NCBI GenBank assembly: GCA_020650975.1
Contig: JAIPMN010007077.1
Span: forward strand, 1,046 to 38,114
Direction: 5' to 3'
Length of the DNA stretch: 37,069 nucleotides
From: Apostichopus californicus
Taxonomy: Eukaryota; Echinodermata; Holothuroidea; Aspidochirotida; Stichopodidae
Part shown: positions 16,811 through 28,800 of the stretch, piece by piece
Layout: every line of letters begins with the position of its first letter
How positions within the stretch are numbered: position 1 is the stretch's first letter
Made by a program: the position numbers and the translations under genes
Notes under the pieces: generated by a model
Told to the model about the DNA's origin: nothing
Database searches by the model: none
What the model saw: only the letters and a program-made list of their open reading frames with translations

Positions 16811-19800
16811 GTAAGTTGCATAGGCCTATGTCTAATTTTAAAGTTAATATTAACACAAAATCACTTACTGGTACCACTAGCCTATTGCTTAGTTATAGCA
16901 ATAACTTGTTTTAGGCCTGGTCCATTAGTGTAAAAATAGTGTGAGTTATGATCCATTTATTGAAATCTCAGGATAATAATAATTGACATGATGATGATAA
17001 CTTCTTTTATTTTTCTGAATATTTCGAAAATGCTGCTACAAGTACAACTAAAAAGGTGACAGAAATTTGAAAAACAGCACGTAGGCCTATTGAATTTTTG
17101 TGTTAATTGTGGCTGTGATGTAAAATTGTCCATCAGATCAGAACGATCAAAGTCAGTGTTGTTAGTTTATAACTTTTCTTATAGGCTAAATTTATGTAAC
17201 AAGGTCATGATATTTCAAAATGTGTTGGATACATTTTGGATGCCAATATTTTAAATGTTCTAAATTAATGGTGCTGTGTTAATGTCTAGGCCATAGTACT
17301 AGAGCTGTTAATACAACTGTTAACATGAAAATCAATCTTTGCATCCAGTCATCCATTATTCTGCTTGGGCCAGTTCACACAAGTCAAGGGCAGAAACACT
17401 TGATTTCCAATTTAAGATATCACAATCAGCCACAAGCTGGTGACAATATTAACAAAAGAGATGTCACTTATTACAGTAAGACAATTGTTGAGAAGAAACA
17501 ACATTAAGTAATATAGCAGAATTAAATAACAAAATTTTGTGTAATAGTCTCCAGTATTACAAACTAAATACTTAAAAAAAACAAAAACTAACTTGAGCCT
17601 ATTACATGAAGTTGAAGCATACGTGTGCAAAAGGCATACAGTGTCAGTAATTGCACTATATTGCATCATGTAATGCAATAATTTTATTTCAAAATTGGAG
17701 AAACCTTCAAATTAAAAGCAATGGAAACCATCATCATTTTGTGATCAAAGGATATTGATGAGAATAAAAACTGTTCTGTAACATTTACAAATTATCTTAA
17801 ATATTTTAAACTGTGTTAACCAGTTCTATTCTGAAAAATTGCATTCATGGACGAGCCACTGACTTATGGAAATCAGGGGAACTTTCTCTAGTATCACATA
17901 GCAAAATGATTGACAAAATTCATTGGCAAAGTGCTATTAAAACTAAACAAATGTAAACATATATGGAATTTTAGAGAACTATGTAGTATTTGAAGTATGA
18001 TAGGAAACATAATTCTGTAACAAAACAAGTTTGAATTGCCATTTTTTATGAAGAATCATTATTTGGATTACTTCACTTCATGAGTTATCGATGCTTCCTA
18101 AAAGAGTTAATTTTAGAATTTAACTACAAATGTCAGGAGGCCTAGAAGTCCTCTAATTTGTAATGTCATTACCAGGAATTGCAAGAACTGACCCTTTAGA
18201 CATCATTCACCACCTGCTATAACAAGAAAACCAAATCTAAATCAGTTGACCCATCCTAGAATAGAAATATGGAACTGCTAGAAACAAATTACTAGAAAGC
18301 AAGCCAGTCAACAATTACTGATATTTGTTGCAAATGTAAGCTAGTTAGAATTTGTTTGTGTGCTTGTAAGTTGCAGGTCAATGAACAATAGAGAGTCACT
18401 GTCCTTGTCTTTTGTTGGGAATACAATGAACAAATATAATCAATATATAGTCAATCAGTAGTTTTTATTCTGACCATTCATTTATTCATTCATTCATGTA
18501 TTCATTCGTTCATTCATTCATTCATTCATTCATTCATTCATTCATTCATTCATTCAATGTACATATCTGGATCTACAAGTTGCACACAATTTACTGACCT
18601 TAGACCTACTTTACTTAGTTCTAATATACTGTACTGTATTTACAAAAGTCCTGCATTATTGGTGAATAGTGTACTTTTTGGTAGGTTGATCCCCTCACCC
18701 ACCCCCCCCCCCCCTCCTCGCTCCCTTACTAAGTAAACTTTTTGGTACTGGAACAGCTTGCCACAACACAAACTACGGACTAAGTTGACAAACCATGTAG
18801 TGACTGTCACCATAGTTTCTTCAGTCCAAGCTTTCTGTCAGCAATATTTATACTTACCTATGCCTATGTCAATAAATTGGGGACAGCATTGTTTATCATT
18901 GATCTGAAGCTCAGACTAATAAGTCAATTTGTTTGAAGATCAATTGTGATGAATTCAAGGTGAAGAAACTTTAAAGGAGGCCAAATTGGCCAATCTTAGA
19001 TAGGATAGATTCAACTATTGAACTTAGTTCAAGATCTGTCAATGACAGTTACCAGTGATACAGTACATACCGTGTATGCATAATGCATTCTTACAGTTCT
19101 AACATGCACATATTTGAGTTTAATGTGTAAAGTTTGTGTAAAGTTTGGCCTGACGTTTCGATCCTAGCAGGATCTTCTTCAAAGGCTAAATGACAAGTAA
19201 CAGTAACAGAAGGGACAAAAACATGCACAGAATACAGACAGGTTGGAAACAGCGGGATGAGTAAATGATAAAAATGAAATGAAAAACTGAAACACAAGAA
19301 TACAAACTACAAATACAGAGTAGATAAGGAGGATCACCCAAAGGGATACAGTAACAGCAGCTGAAATCAAAATAAAATAAAACTGTTACTGTAGCAAACT
19401 GCTTATCCACTAGATAGCCTGTGTAGGAGAATGTGTAAAAGTAAGTTGGCCTGACGTTTCGATCCTAGCGTATTAAAGTGTGTGTACTATCTTGATCTAG
19501 ACCCTCAACCTTTAATACCATTCTGAAACAGAAAGCACACACTCTGATCAAGAACACCTCTAGATCTCACTCCCAGCTGATCAGGAAACTTTTGGCTTAT
19601 AGCCTGAACATCCCAAGTACATGTTCACTTTCACTACTCACATTGACTTTACCCTGGAAAAAATTGTCCAGGGGCTTTCTTTCACATTTATAATCTTTTG
19701 CAAGGTATAATATTTTTGCCATCAGAGCCTTCAAATCTCCTATATAAAATTTGCACTGTAAATTATTCCCAGGGTAACATGGGTTAGGTGGGTAACATGG

Positions 19801-22800
19801 GTGTTGATAGGATTTCCTAGTCAGTATCAAAAACACTCAAATTCATTAACAGTTTTTTCTTGTTACTTTCTCTGCAGGAGCCTTTTGAAGCATTTCATGC
19901 CAAACCAGATTTTGTCGGAAAATACATGAAAGCCATCCACATTGGACAGATGAGTCCGGATGAATACCAGCAGAAAGAGATAGTCCAGGATTTACGAGTT
20001 CTCAAAGAGACAGCTGTGAAAATGGTGAAAAATCACAGTATTACTCATTATTCCCGCCCCCCCCGCCCCACCCACACATGTGGATTTAATTTAATTTTCT
20101 CCAGAGTAAGCTAAATATTTAGAAAGTGGCCACTTGTGTTCAAATCTAGAAATCATTATCATCTGTGTAGAATGTGCAACGGAAAGAAACTAAATTGGCT
20201 TCAATGGAACTATCTCGGATTAGTTTAATTCAATCATCATTGTATCACTGTCTACAATCTTGTCAATTATATCACTATACAGTTGTCTATGCTAATGTAA
20301 AATTTTTCTTTTATATATGTATGTGTGTGTGTATGTGTATGTATGTGTATATGAATTCTGCATTTTCATGCTCTTTTCTTCTTCTTTTCTGACAGGGTCT
20401 TTTCAAGCCTAGCTACTTCTTCTACTTCTGCATAGTTGCACATATCCTAGCTATGGAAGTCGCAGCCTTCTTTATCCAATATTACTATGGGTTTTCTCTA
20501 ACTACATTTGTTCTTAGTGTTGCTTTGATGACCATAGCACAGGTAAATATGAGAGCTTTTTGCTTGATTTTTGTATTGCATTCAATTAGACAATATTAAA
20601 GCATTTGAGCCAATTAATACATTAAGATATGCCCAAGAATTAATTTGGGATAATATGTTATGATTATTAAACTTCTACCCAAAGTGGAAAGTTATTATAA
20701 CTGGCCATGGGGGATTCTTGACATTGAACTGTGGTCACGTGATGTCAAATTTTTAGGTTAAGGTTTCTGAAAGTCACAGATCATCAATGTTTATTCAGTT
20801 CAATGATGTACTGTATGTGCCACGTACTGGAATCGAGAATGATAACTTGTCGGTGTAGTTTTTGCAATTTACTGTTTGGGTTGTTAGTACATTTAATACA
20901 GTATGTAATCCTGCCATATACTGTAAAGTGAGTACCTACAGTAGGTAACATTAGGAGAGTAGGTCAGAAACTCAGAATGCCATGAAGGATACCTTATTTT
21001 CAAGTATCCTTGGATCAGAACTGTCACCTAAAGTCTGATTCTCATGGACAGGGTAGTGTCGGTCCCAGTGAACAAACCTAACCACTACAAAGGAACTCAA
21101 TTAACAGCCAAACGCAAATAGAACTGTATAACGTAAATTATATTCTCGGTCTGCTTTGGAATGTAGCACGCTTGGCTTTTATGTTAAATGAATAACAAAA
21201 CATGCAAATTAAGACATCATATAAAAAGCAACAGATCCTTATCAATACAAACTACGTACTCAACAGGTAGTTGCAATCCTCATGATGTACATTTCCATTT
21301 AAAATAACATCCCTGTCATTTTCAAATTTGTTTCATAAGTCAAATTTGATATGATGCTTGTCACATGGTGTAATATTAATGACTGTGTGGGTTCTGTGTA
21401 TCACCCAGCAGTGGTTTAATAGCTCATGAGGTTGACACGGCCAGCTTAAGGCTAGGTACAGTAGTACAGTATCCTGATGGATTGAATCCCATTCTAAAGA
21501 AATGTTCATTGTTCATTTAAAATGTGCACTTCCTCTTCAGAATAGTGCTCAATAATCACATTAATTGTAAGATGTCAGCAATAACTTACCACAGCGGTAG
21601 CCTTTGAACTCAAGATCTGATGATAGTGACAGAAATGTCTTGAAACTGCATTATTAACAAATTTCTACTTTTAACTGCAACTGGCCTTGAAGTTCTCTTA
21701 GAGGAAGGATGGAAAAGAAAGAAAAAGTTGATGATAATAACATATAAGATACATTATTTTATGAGAATTGTATAATGATGACTATCAATTTCAATTCTCA
21801 TAGCAGATAATTTAAGCTAATGTAGTACATATGTTTGTGCTATTCTTAGAGCCAACAGGGTGGAAAAGAAAGAAAAAGTTGATGATAATAACATAAATTA
21901 TATTATTTTATGAGTATTGTATGAGGATGACTATTCAATTTCGATTCTCATAGCAGATAATTTAAGCTAATGTAGTACAGATGTTTGTGCTATTCTTAGA
22001 GCCAACAGGGCATATGAATGATGTGACATTGAAGAAGTTGTGCTTTTTGAATAGAAATAATGAAAGATGTTCATTAAAATATGTGTTTTGTTATGTTTTC
22101 CATTGACCTAGTTGTGAGTGTGTACTTGGGGTTTGTTTCTCAAAAAAAAAGTTTGCGGCCCCTGGACGCAAGCAATTTGAAGAGTTTGCGTCCCTGGCCA
22201 AAACATTGCGTCCCGGACACAGAATCCTGCGTTCGTAACAATGCTGATGACTACTGTGAAAATTGTTATCTCAGTCCATTACCATGTTCTCTTGACAGGT
22301 TCAAGGTGGCTGGGCACAACATGACTTTGGTCATCTATCCGTCTTCAAGTCTTCACGTTTAAATCATTTGCTTCACTTCTTCACGATGAGTGTCATGAAG
22401 GTAATTCTGTCGTTTGGTTCTCATCTTGTCTAAATTGTTAGCAAATACAAAAGTATACCTTACATAGAAAAAGAGGAGGATAAGAACGGACACCCTTTTC
22501 AGGATTGTAGCTCTGTACCGTTAACTGTAGCCTTACAGAATGAGAAGTAAGAAAGAAAGTAATTGTTTGGGAAAACAAGGTCAGAGCCAAGCCCCATCCA
22601 CTACAATTAAAACCACTTCTCTTGCCCAGTTTTGTAGTTTCTGCTTAAACATAGGGTGGTGATGGGAAACTGAAACCAGAAACTGTAACTGCAACCAGCT
22701 GCTTTAACATATATAAAGTATTTATCTGCTTTAATTATTTGGGTTCTCATGCTGAACGCATGATGATCCTTTGTATTCAAATTAGTGTGTTTGTTTTCTG

Positions 22801-25800
22801 CATATATGCATGAGATGCTCAGATTTGTAACCAGACAATCTGTTGTATGGTCAGTCAATTTCAGTTGACATGTGACACAATGATACCCCTTTGAGCCAAG
22901 AACAACTCCTCGGTGATTTGTCGTGGATCTTACGCATATTAATAATCTTCACAAACTTCACATTTAATAACCAGTGGCGGCATATACAGGAACCTCAGCC
23001 CAGTTTTTGTGTGTCTGGCTTAGTTAATATAGTTTTTATCATCTTTCTTATTTCCTTATAGGGCGCTTCCTCCAAATGGTGGAATCATCTTCACTATCAA
23101 CACCATGCTAAACCAAACATTGTGAGTTCTAGTTGACTTTAATTTGCTTGAACAAATGTCATTTATTAACCGCTGTTCAAATACACCCACATCAGTGGAT
23201 AAATATTATAACAGTTATCACAGAGAAGTTATATGAGTGATTCATTGTCTGCAACTGTGCATTTACTTATCAGAGCTATTTATACAGTTATGTTTTGTGT
23301 TTTATATCAAATGGCATTAGTTCCTTCAGAATGCCAAGTTCACACTAAAAAGGTCAAGTTGCAACATCAGCCCATTCTTGTTTGCAAGGGAAAGGTGGAG
23401 AGGGGGAGGGGATGTAGGGGATTAGGAGGTTATGCTACTAGGTGTGTCTGTCAGCTTTTGTTCTGACAAAGGTCAGTCATTCAAAACAGTTTTAAAAGCA
23501 CTCTCCCCATTATCACCATTCCACCACTTACTAAACAATAAGAGCATCAACAAAATAATCCCAAAGATTTTAGTTTACACCTGCTTGCTGTCACAAATTG
23601 TCCATTGTTTGTACACAAATCTTACTGCACACAAGTTTATTTCTGTACATTTTGTGGTATTATCTCGACTACCATTCCCAATGCTTGCCTATCTGCAGAT
23701 AGGTAAAGACCCCGATGTTAGACAGGAAGCCCTGTTTGTTCTGGGAGAGACGATGCCGGTCAAAGTTGCAAAGAGTGGCACATCTACGATGCCTTACAAC
23801 CACCAGGCCAAATATTTTCCATTTTGTAAGTATTTATTTTTTCTTTAAAATCTTTTTTCCCCATTTCAATGACACTATGCCATCATGTACAGAAACTTGA
23901 ACATCAGTAGCTATGTTCACATTGTCATTTTGATATAATTTTAGCAACAGGAAACATGTGAAGTGAAAGTAACAAATTAGCTGACATAGTTTCCAAAGGT
24001 CAAGTCCTTTGTTGTCAGTTTCTTCCCGTCACCTGGATTTTCCATCGAAAGTGAAATAATCGGCAAATTTGCAATTTTCCGTGGCAAGCAAGAATTACAA
24101 ATTGGCTAAATCTGCATAATTTTTTTTTTCTTCAAAATTTATAGTTGATTGAATATCCCATAAAACCCTTACATACTTTTGAAGATGTTTTCTTTCTTCT
24201 TCTTTGCAGTGGGACCACCTCTTCTGTTTCCTGTATATTTTCAATTCATGTTGTTTCGCTACATTTGGACGAGGCGTGAATGGACGGTAGGTACATCTGC
24301 ATATAATGAGTCATAACTGCTTCTTTTGGATGTTCTTACTGCTCAGCCCCTCCATAGAGCTTGTTAATCCATAGAGAGCAGGACAGAAACTTTACAACCC
24401 TTTATCGTAACGAATCTTCCATGGGTATTAGTTTACTCCTTATGATTTATTAATTAATATTAATATTAATTATTAAAGAATAATCATGGATGACAAATAT
24501 CTCTTTACTTACTCTCTAGATACTTTGTTCATACATGATTCTTGAATTTTTCAAATTCCTTGATTTGAGAATATTTCATTTCAAGATAGATGTTAATCAC
24601 GTTTGTATGTTCGACCAAATGATGTAATAGTTTAGATGTTTCTCAAGCACATGTTAATGCAGTCCATCCAATCTGACAGCATCTTCTTTGTGTAGGAAAC
24701 AATGCATCAAGTGATTCCCTGTACACCAATAATTTCCTGTACACCAATAATTTCCTGAAGTCATGAAGTCATCCTCAAAAAGCAGATTTCTATTATCATG
24801 GTTGTGTTTGTCAAGTCAACTTTTTCCATATGAAACAGATGCCATAGAATGGGTGGAAGTCATTTAGTTGAAACTTGCTTAACCATCTTTTGAGTAGAAA
24901 ATATCATTCCTCCTATAAAACTAAAAACTCCTTGCTATTTTTTCATGAGAACCGACTATTAAACAAATTCTTTCTTGAACAATTTCTTTTCTTATTTTTT
25001 TATCTCTAGGATTTATTCTGTGTAACTGTCTTCTACGCTCGTTTTGCTTTAACCTATGGCCCTACGGTTGGAATCCTCAGGACCTTCATGCTGTACGAAA
25101 CGACAAGGTTAGTTGATGCAAGATTGTGGCCTGTTGTGTTTTTTTTTTTATTCCTTGCCGGAGGCAGAAGGAATCTATGCAGTGTTGATGTGATTAGAAT
25201 AGATCTACATGATCTAATCTGTGTGGATTTGTCATTCAAGTAAACTATGTGTACATTTCCTCACTTTTTCACCCGTGCATTTCCTTGTGTGACTAATTAG
25301 AGAATGTTGAGAATGAGTTTGATTATTTTCTTCTTCAGTAGTTTAGTATAACATGCTCAAACTGCTGCTTCCTCCTCCTCCTCCTCCTCCTCCTCCTCCT
25401 CCTCCTCCTCCTCCTCCTCCTCCTCCTCCTCACTCAGACACACATACAGAACTTCATTTTCATTGCTTAAAGTTATTTATTTCATTCTTAACAGACAAAT
25501 TATCATGCTTTATTGTAACAATTAGTCTACATACTAGGACACTTGATACGCCAAGCTGATATATATTTCAGTACTGCCTTTGGTAGGTTTGATACGTTAA
25601 AGTACGGTCACACCTAGCACACATTTTAGAGTAAACGTAATAATTCAGTTTGGCAAGTGTGGGCCACACACTGTTCCCTATCATAATAAATGGAACACAT
25701 GCACCCTTGAAACAAGAACAATAAAACAGAATTTTTTTCGCTCCTAGCTACATTGCACTCTGAGAGAATGGTCCCACCCCTGTCCTACCCCTATTCTGTG

Positions 25801-28800
25801 CCCTAGCTCATCATTTTCACCCTCCTCCGCTCCTTGTTCTCTTCTTTTTTCTTTCTTTTTTAGAGACTTCAGATTTTTTTTTTTTTTTAGAAACTTTAAA
25901 TTTTTTTTTTTTATAGAAACTTAGAAACTTTCTGTTCTGATTGGTCATGTTTTCTATGAACCGTTCTTGTTTAAACTTAATGTCTTTCCAACATTGTAAT
26001 GTTCCATTTAGAAGTCACTTTTGTCATTTTACCTTCAATAGGATATTGGAGAGCATTTGGTTCACATGGGTGGCCCAGTCAAATCACCTTCCCATGGATA
26101 TCGAAGAGGACACTGAGAAGCCATGGGTCGAATTACAGGTTGGAATTTTATATATTTGTTGAAGGAATACTCCAGTTAACAAATTATATTTTGATTTTTT
26201 TGTATGGACCATGAAAAAACTAACTGCTACGAGTCTATGCCACAGTTCAGTACCACTTAAAACTTTTGGGAAATATCCTTTCTAACCTTATCAAGGTTTA
26301 CCAGTTTAGCAGTCTATCCCTCAATAAGTCAACTCATGAACCAAGAAAAAAAAATCAAATAGAACAATGTTAGATGGTGGGGTCTCCTATAACATGTTTA
26401 CAAGCATGAAAACTTTGTCAAGGGAATTGGTGGTATTAGAAGTCATCCTTTGGTACCCTGCTCTTTGTAAAAATTCAAAAATATATTTTTATAGAGTTCA
26501 TTTAATTTTAAAAAACCAATGGGATTCAACATTAAAATGAAACCTTGACTCAGAAGGTGACATCATAGGAATAAAACAGCATTCCAACCAGATATGTAAA
26601 GTGTTTTAAGGCATTACAAATTTGTCCATTTACATATAGAAAGATGGCACTAACTCAAAATATTTACAATATATCATCTGTGACATGTAAAAGATAAGTG
26701 AAATTGGGTATTCCATTAGGCATCATGAATAGCTCTTAAGGCACCATTAGTTTCACTACATCAAAACCTAGTTTAACTTTGTAGTAAATGTGTGAAGAAA
26801 TGAAGATGTATAGAAGATTAAGGTAAAGGCCTTGTAGTTCTGCAATAGCTCATGTTGGATCAACAAGAATCTTTGATTTTCAAAACCCTTCAAGCCCTGA
26901 TCATGTTTATGCTCTTTATTACTATGATTTGTATCATCGCTATGACACTGCATGGTTCTAACAACGGGAATACAATCATCTGGTATAGCATAAGAAAGTA
27001 CTATACTGCATACTGTCACCCACAAAAAGTAAGCAAGTGGCAATGCGACACATACCGTAGCGGCTATCCAAAAATAATATGCAATACAAAAAAAAAGGAT
27101 ACTCCAATCAACTAATGATACAGAAAAAGTTTTATAAATTCAACTTCTTAAGTGAACATATATTTATTGAGGAGGAACTTTCTCCTTAAAAGAACAAAAA
27201 CAAATACATAAGGGTTACAAATTTCTGTAATATTGCTTAAGGGCAGATATGACTTCGAACACTTAGATATAACTATTGCTTTGGCGCAATCTTTACTCGA
27301 TGATGACATATCCTAAACATAGGTTAACTACTGAAAAGTTTAAGACTTTCCAAAGTTTCGATACCCCTGGATCTCTTTCAATTTCGAGAGAGCGAACTGG
27401 TACGTGTTAATTCAGTCTTAATATATAATTACCAGATATTCATTTCTCTACAATATAATGGCATTACATCTTCTAGTCTGAAGAGCTTTCCCCCCTTTTA
27501 TCACGGAATTCTACTTTAACATTTATCTTTTAAAAAATATGAATTTTTGAATTGTCACTATGACGAATATTGCCTAAATGATGTTGACAATACTTGTTGA
27601 CATGCGGTTCGTTGACGTTAGGCTGTGGTAGGTATTACAGTCAAAGTAGGTCTGAAAACTATCCTCAAACAGAGCTTCGGGTCTTCAACTCAATGTGAGG
27701 AGAGTGGCAAATGGTGCCAGTTCTTAAACTGTCAGACGAGCTCTGCAATACAGCTATATTTTATCCGGTCAGGTGATGTGCTTCCATTCCAACTCTGCCG
27801 ACAAGCTGCCCTATCCAGAACACTAAATATTGTGTGATACTGGAATCTCCAGGGAAAAATTGTGTTTCAAGCTTTCACAGTTAAAGGCCAGACATTAATT
27901 AAAGTATGTCAGCCCAGGCTTCAATACAGGTATCCTATAGGATCCTGTGCCCCATGATATGAAAAATCACAATACTTTAGCTCCGTCTTTTTTCAGCTAA
28001 GAGACATGGCATGACTCAATCCCATGGTGGTATTTTGGAGAGTGAATAAAAATCTTATCCAACACTCACTTCAATGGCTGGATGTGATGTCACGCATATA
28101 ATTACTAGTGTAACAATTTGCATAACCTGGCAATACAATACATTGTCATCTTGACTGTGTCCTGCCCTGGTAGGTTTCTTTTGTGTGCACTAGCTATGTT
28201 ATGCTACCCTGTACCTTTGTATTATCTTAACTATGCCCTGACCTGGTGATGTTTCTTTTGTATATACTCAATTATGCTACCCTGTACTTTCGTAGTGAAT
28301 AGAGGGATAAGGGTTTATGTAAATCATTCTACCTCCCTGGATACTAGTTTCCATCAACAACAACCAGGGTTGACAAAAAGTACAAGTTACTTGACAACCT
28401 TTCTAAAATAAACAGCTGACAGATTGACTTCTTCTGTCATAAAAATTCAAATTAACTAAATTATACTATTCTAATGTGACACATACCAGTATGTTAATAC
28501 ATAAATACATAAGATATATGAAAACAAGTTTTGTGCAGAGAACCTTAGTATTTTCAGACCCTGTTGTTTTAAGTTCATGAACCAAAGGAAGCACTATGCA
28601 AAATGGAAAATTATTTGAATTTACATTGTTGAATTGAAATTAATTGAATTTTTACCCTACATTCCTATCATTCAGCTGTCTCTAAGAGAGATTTTGGTTT
28701 GAAATGTAACATCAATCCTTATTCATTCACTTAATGTTCTGCATCTTGCTTTCATATAGTTGGCAGCAACTTGCAACATTGAAAAATCCGCCTTCAACGA

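Larger units (their letters stand above)
16811..19877 (+). other. Desaturase intron 1 (3067 bp)
   Basis: The largest intron and a likely site of regulatory sequence. It contains an (ATTC)n microsatellite at 18475-18556, a poly-C tract near 18702, and the hairpin repeats at 19139-19470. No embedded gene was seen. Confidence 0.6.

Noticed and set aside
25139..25180. Imperfect palindrome ATTCCTTGCCGGAGGCAGAAGGAAT as a regulatory site
   Set aside because: A single imperfect dyad next to a poly-T run in an intron. More likely part of a dispersed repeat.
25353..25559. Frame with a polyproline run
   Set aside because: Created by the (CCT)n microsatellite. No family resemblance and no codon signal outside it.
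27625..27837. Frame of 70 codons in intron 9
   Set aside because: No similarity that I recognise, and the length is expected by chance in 37 kb.
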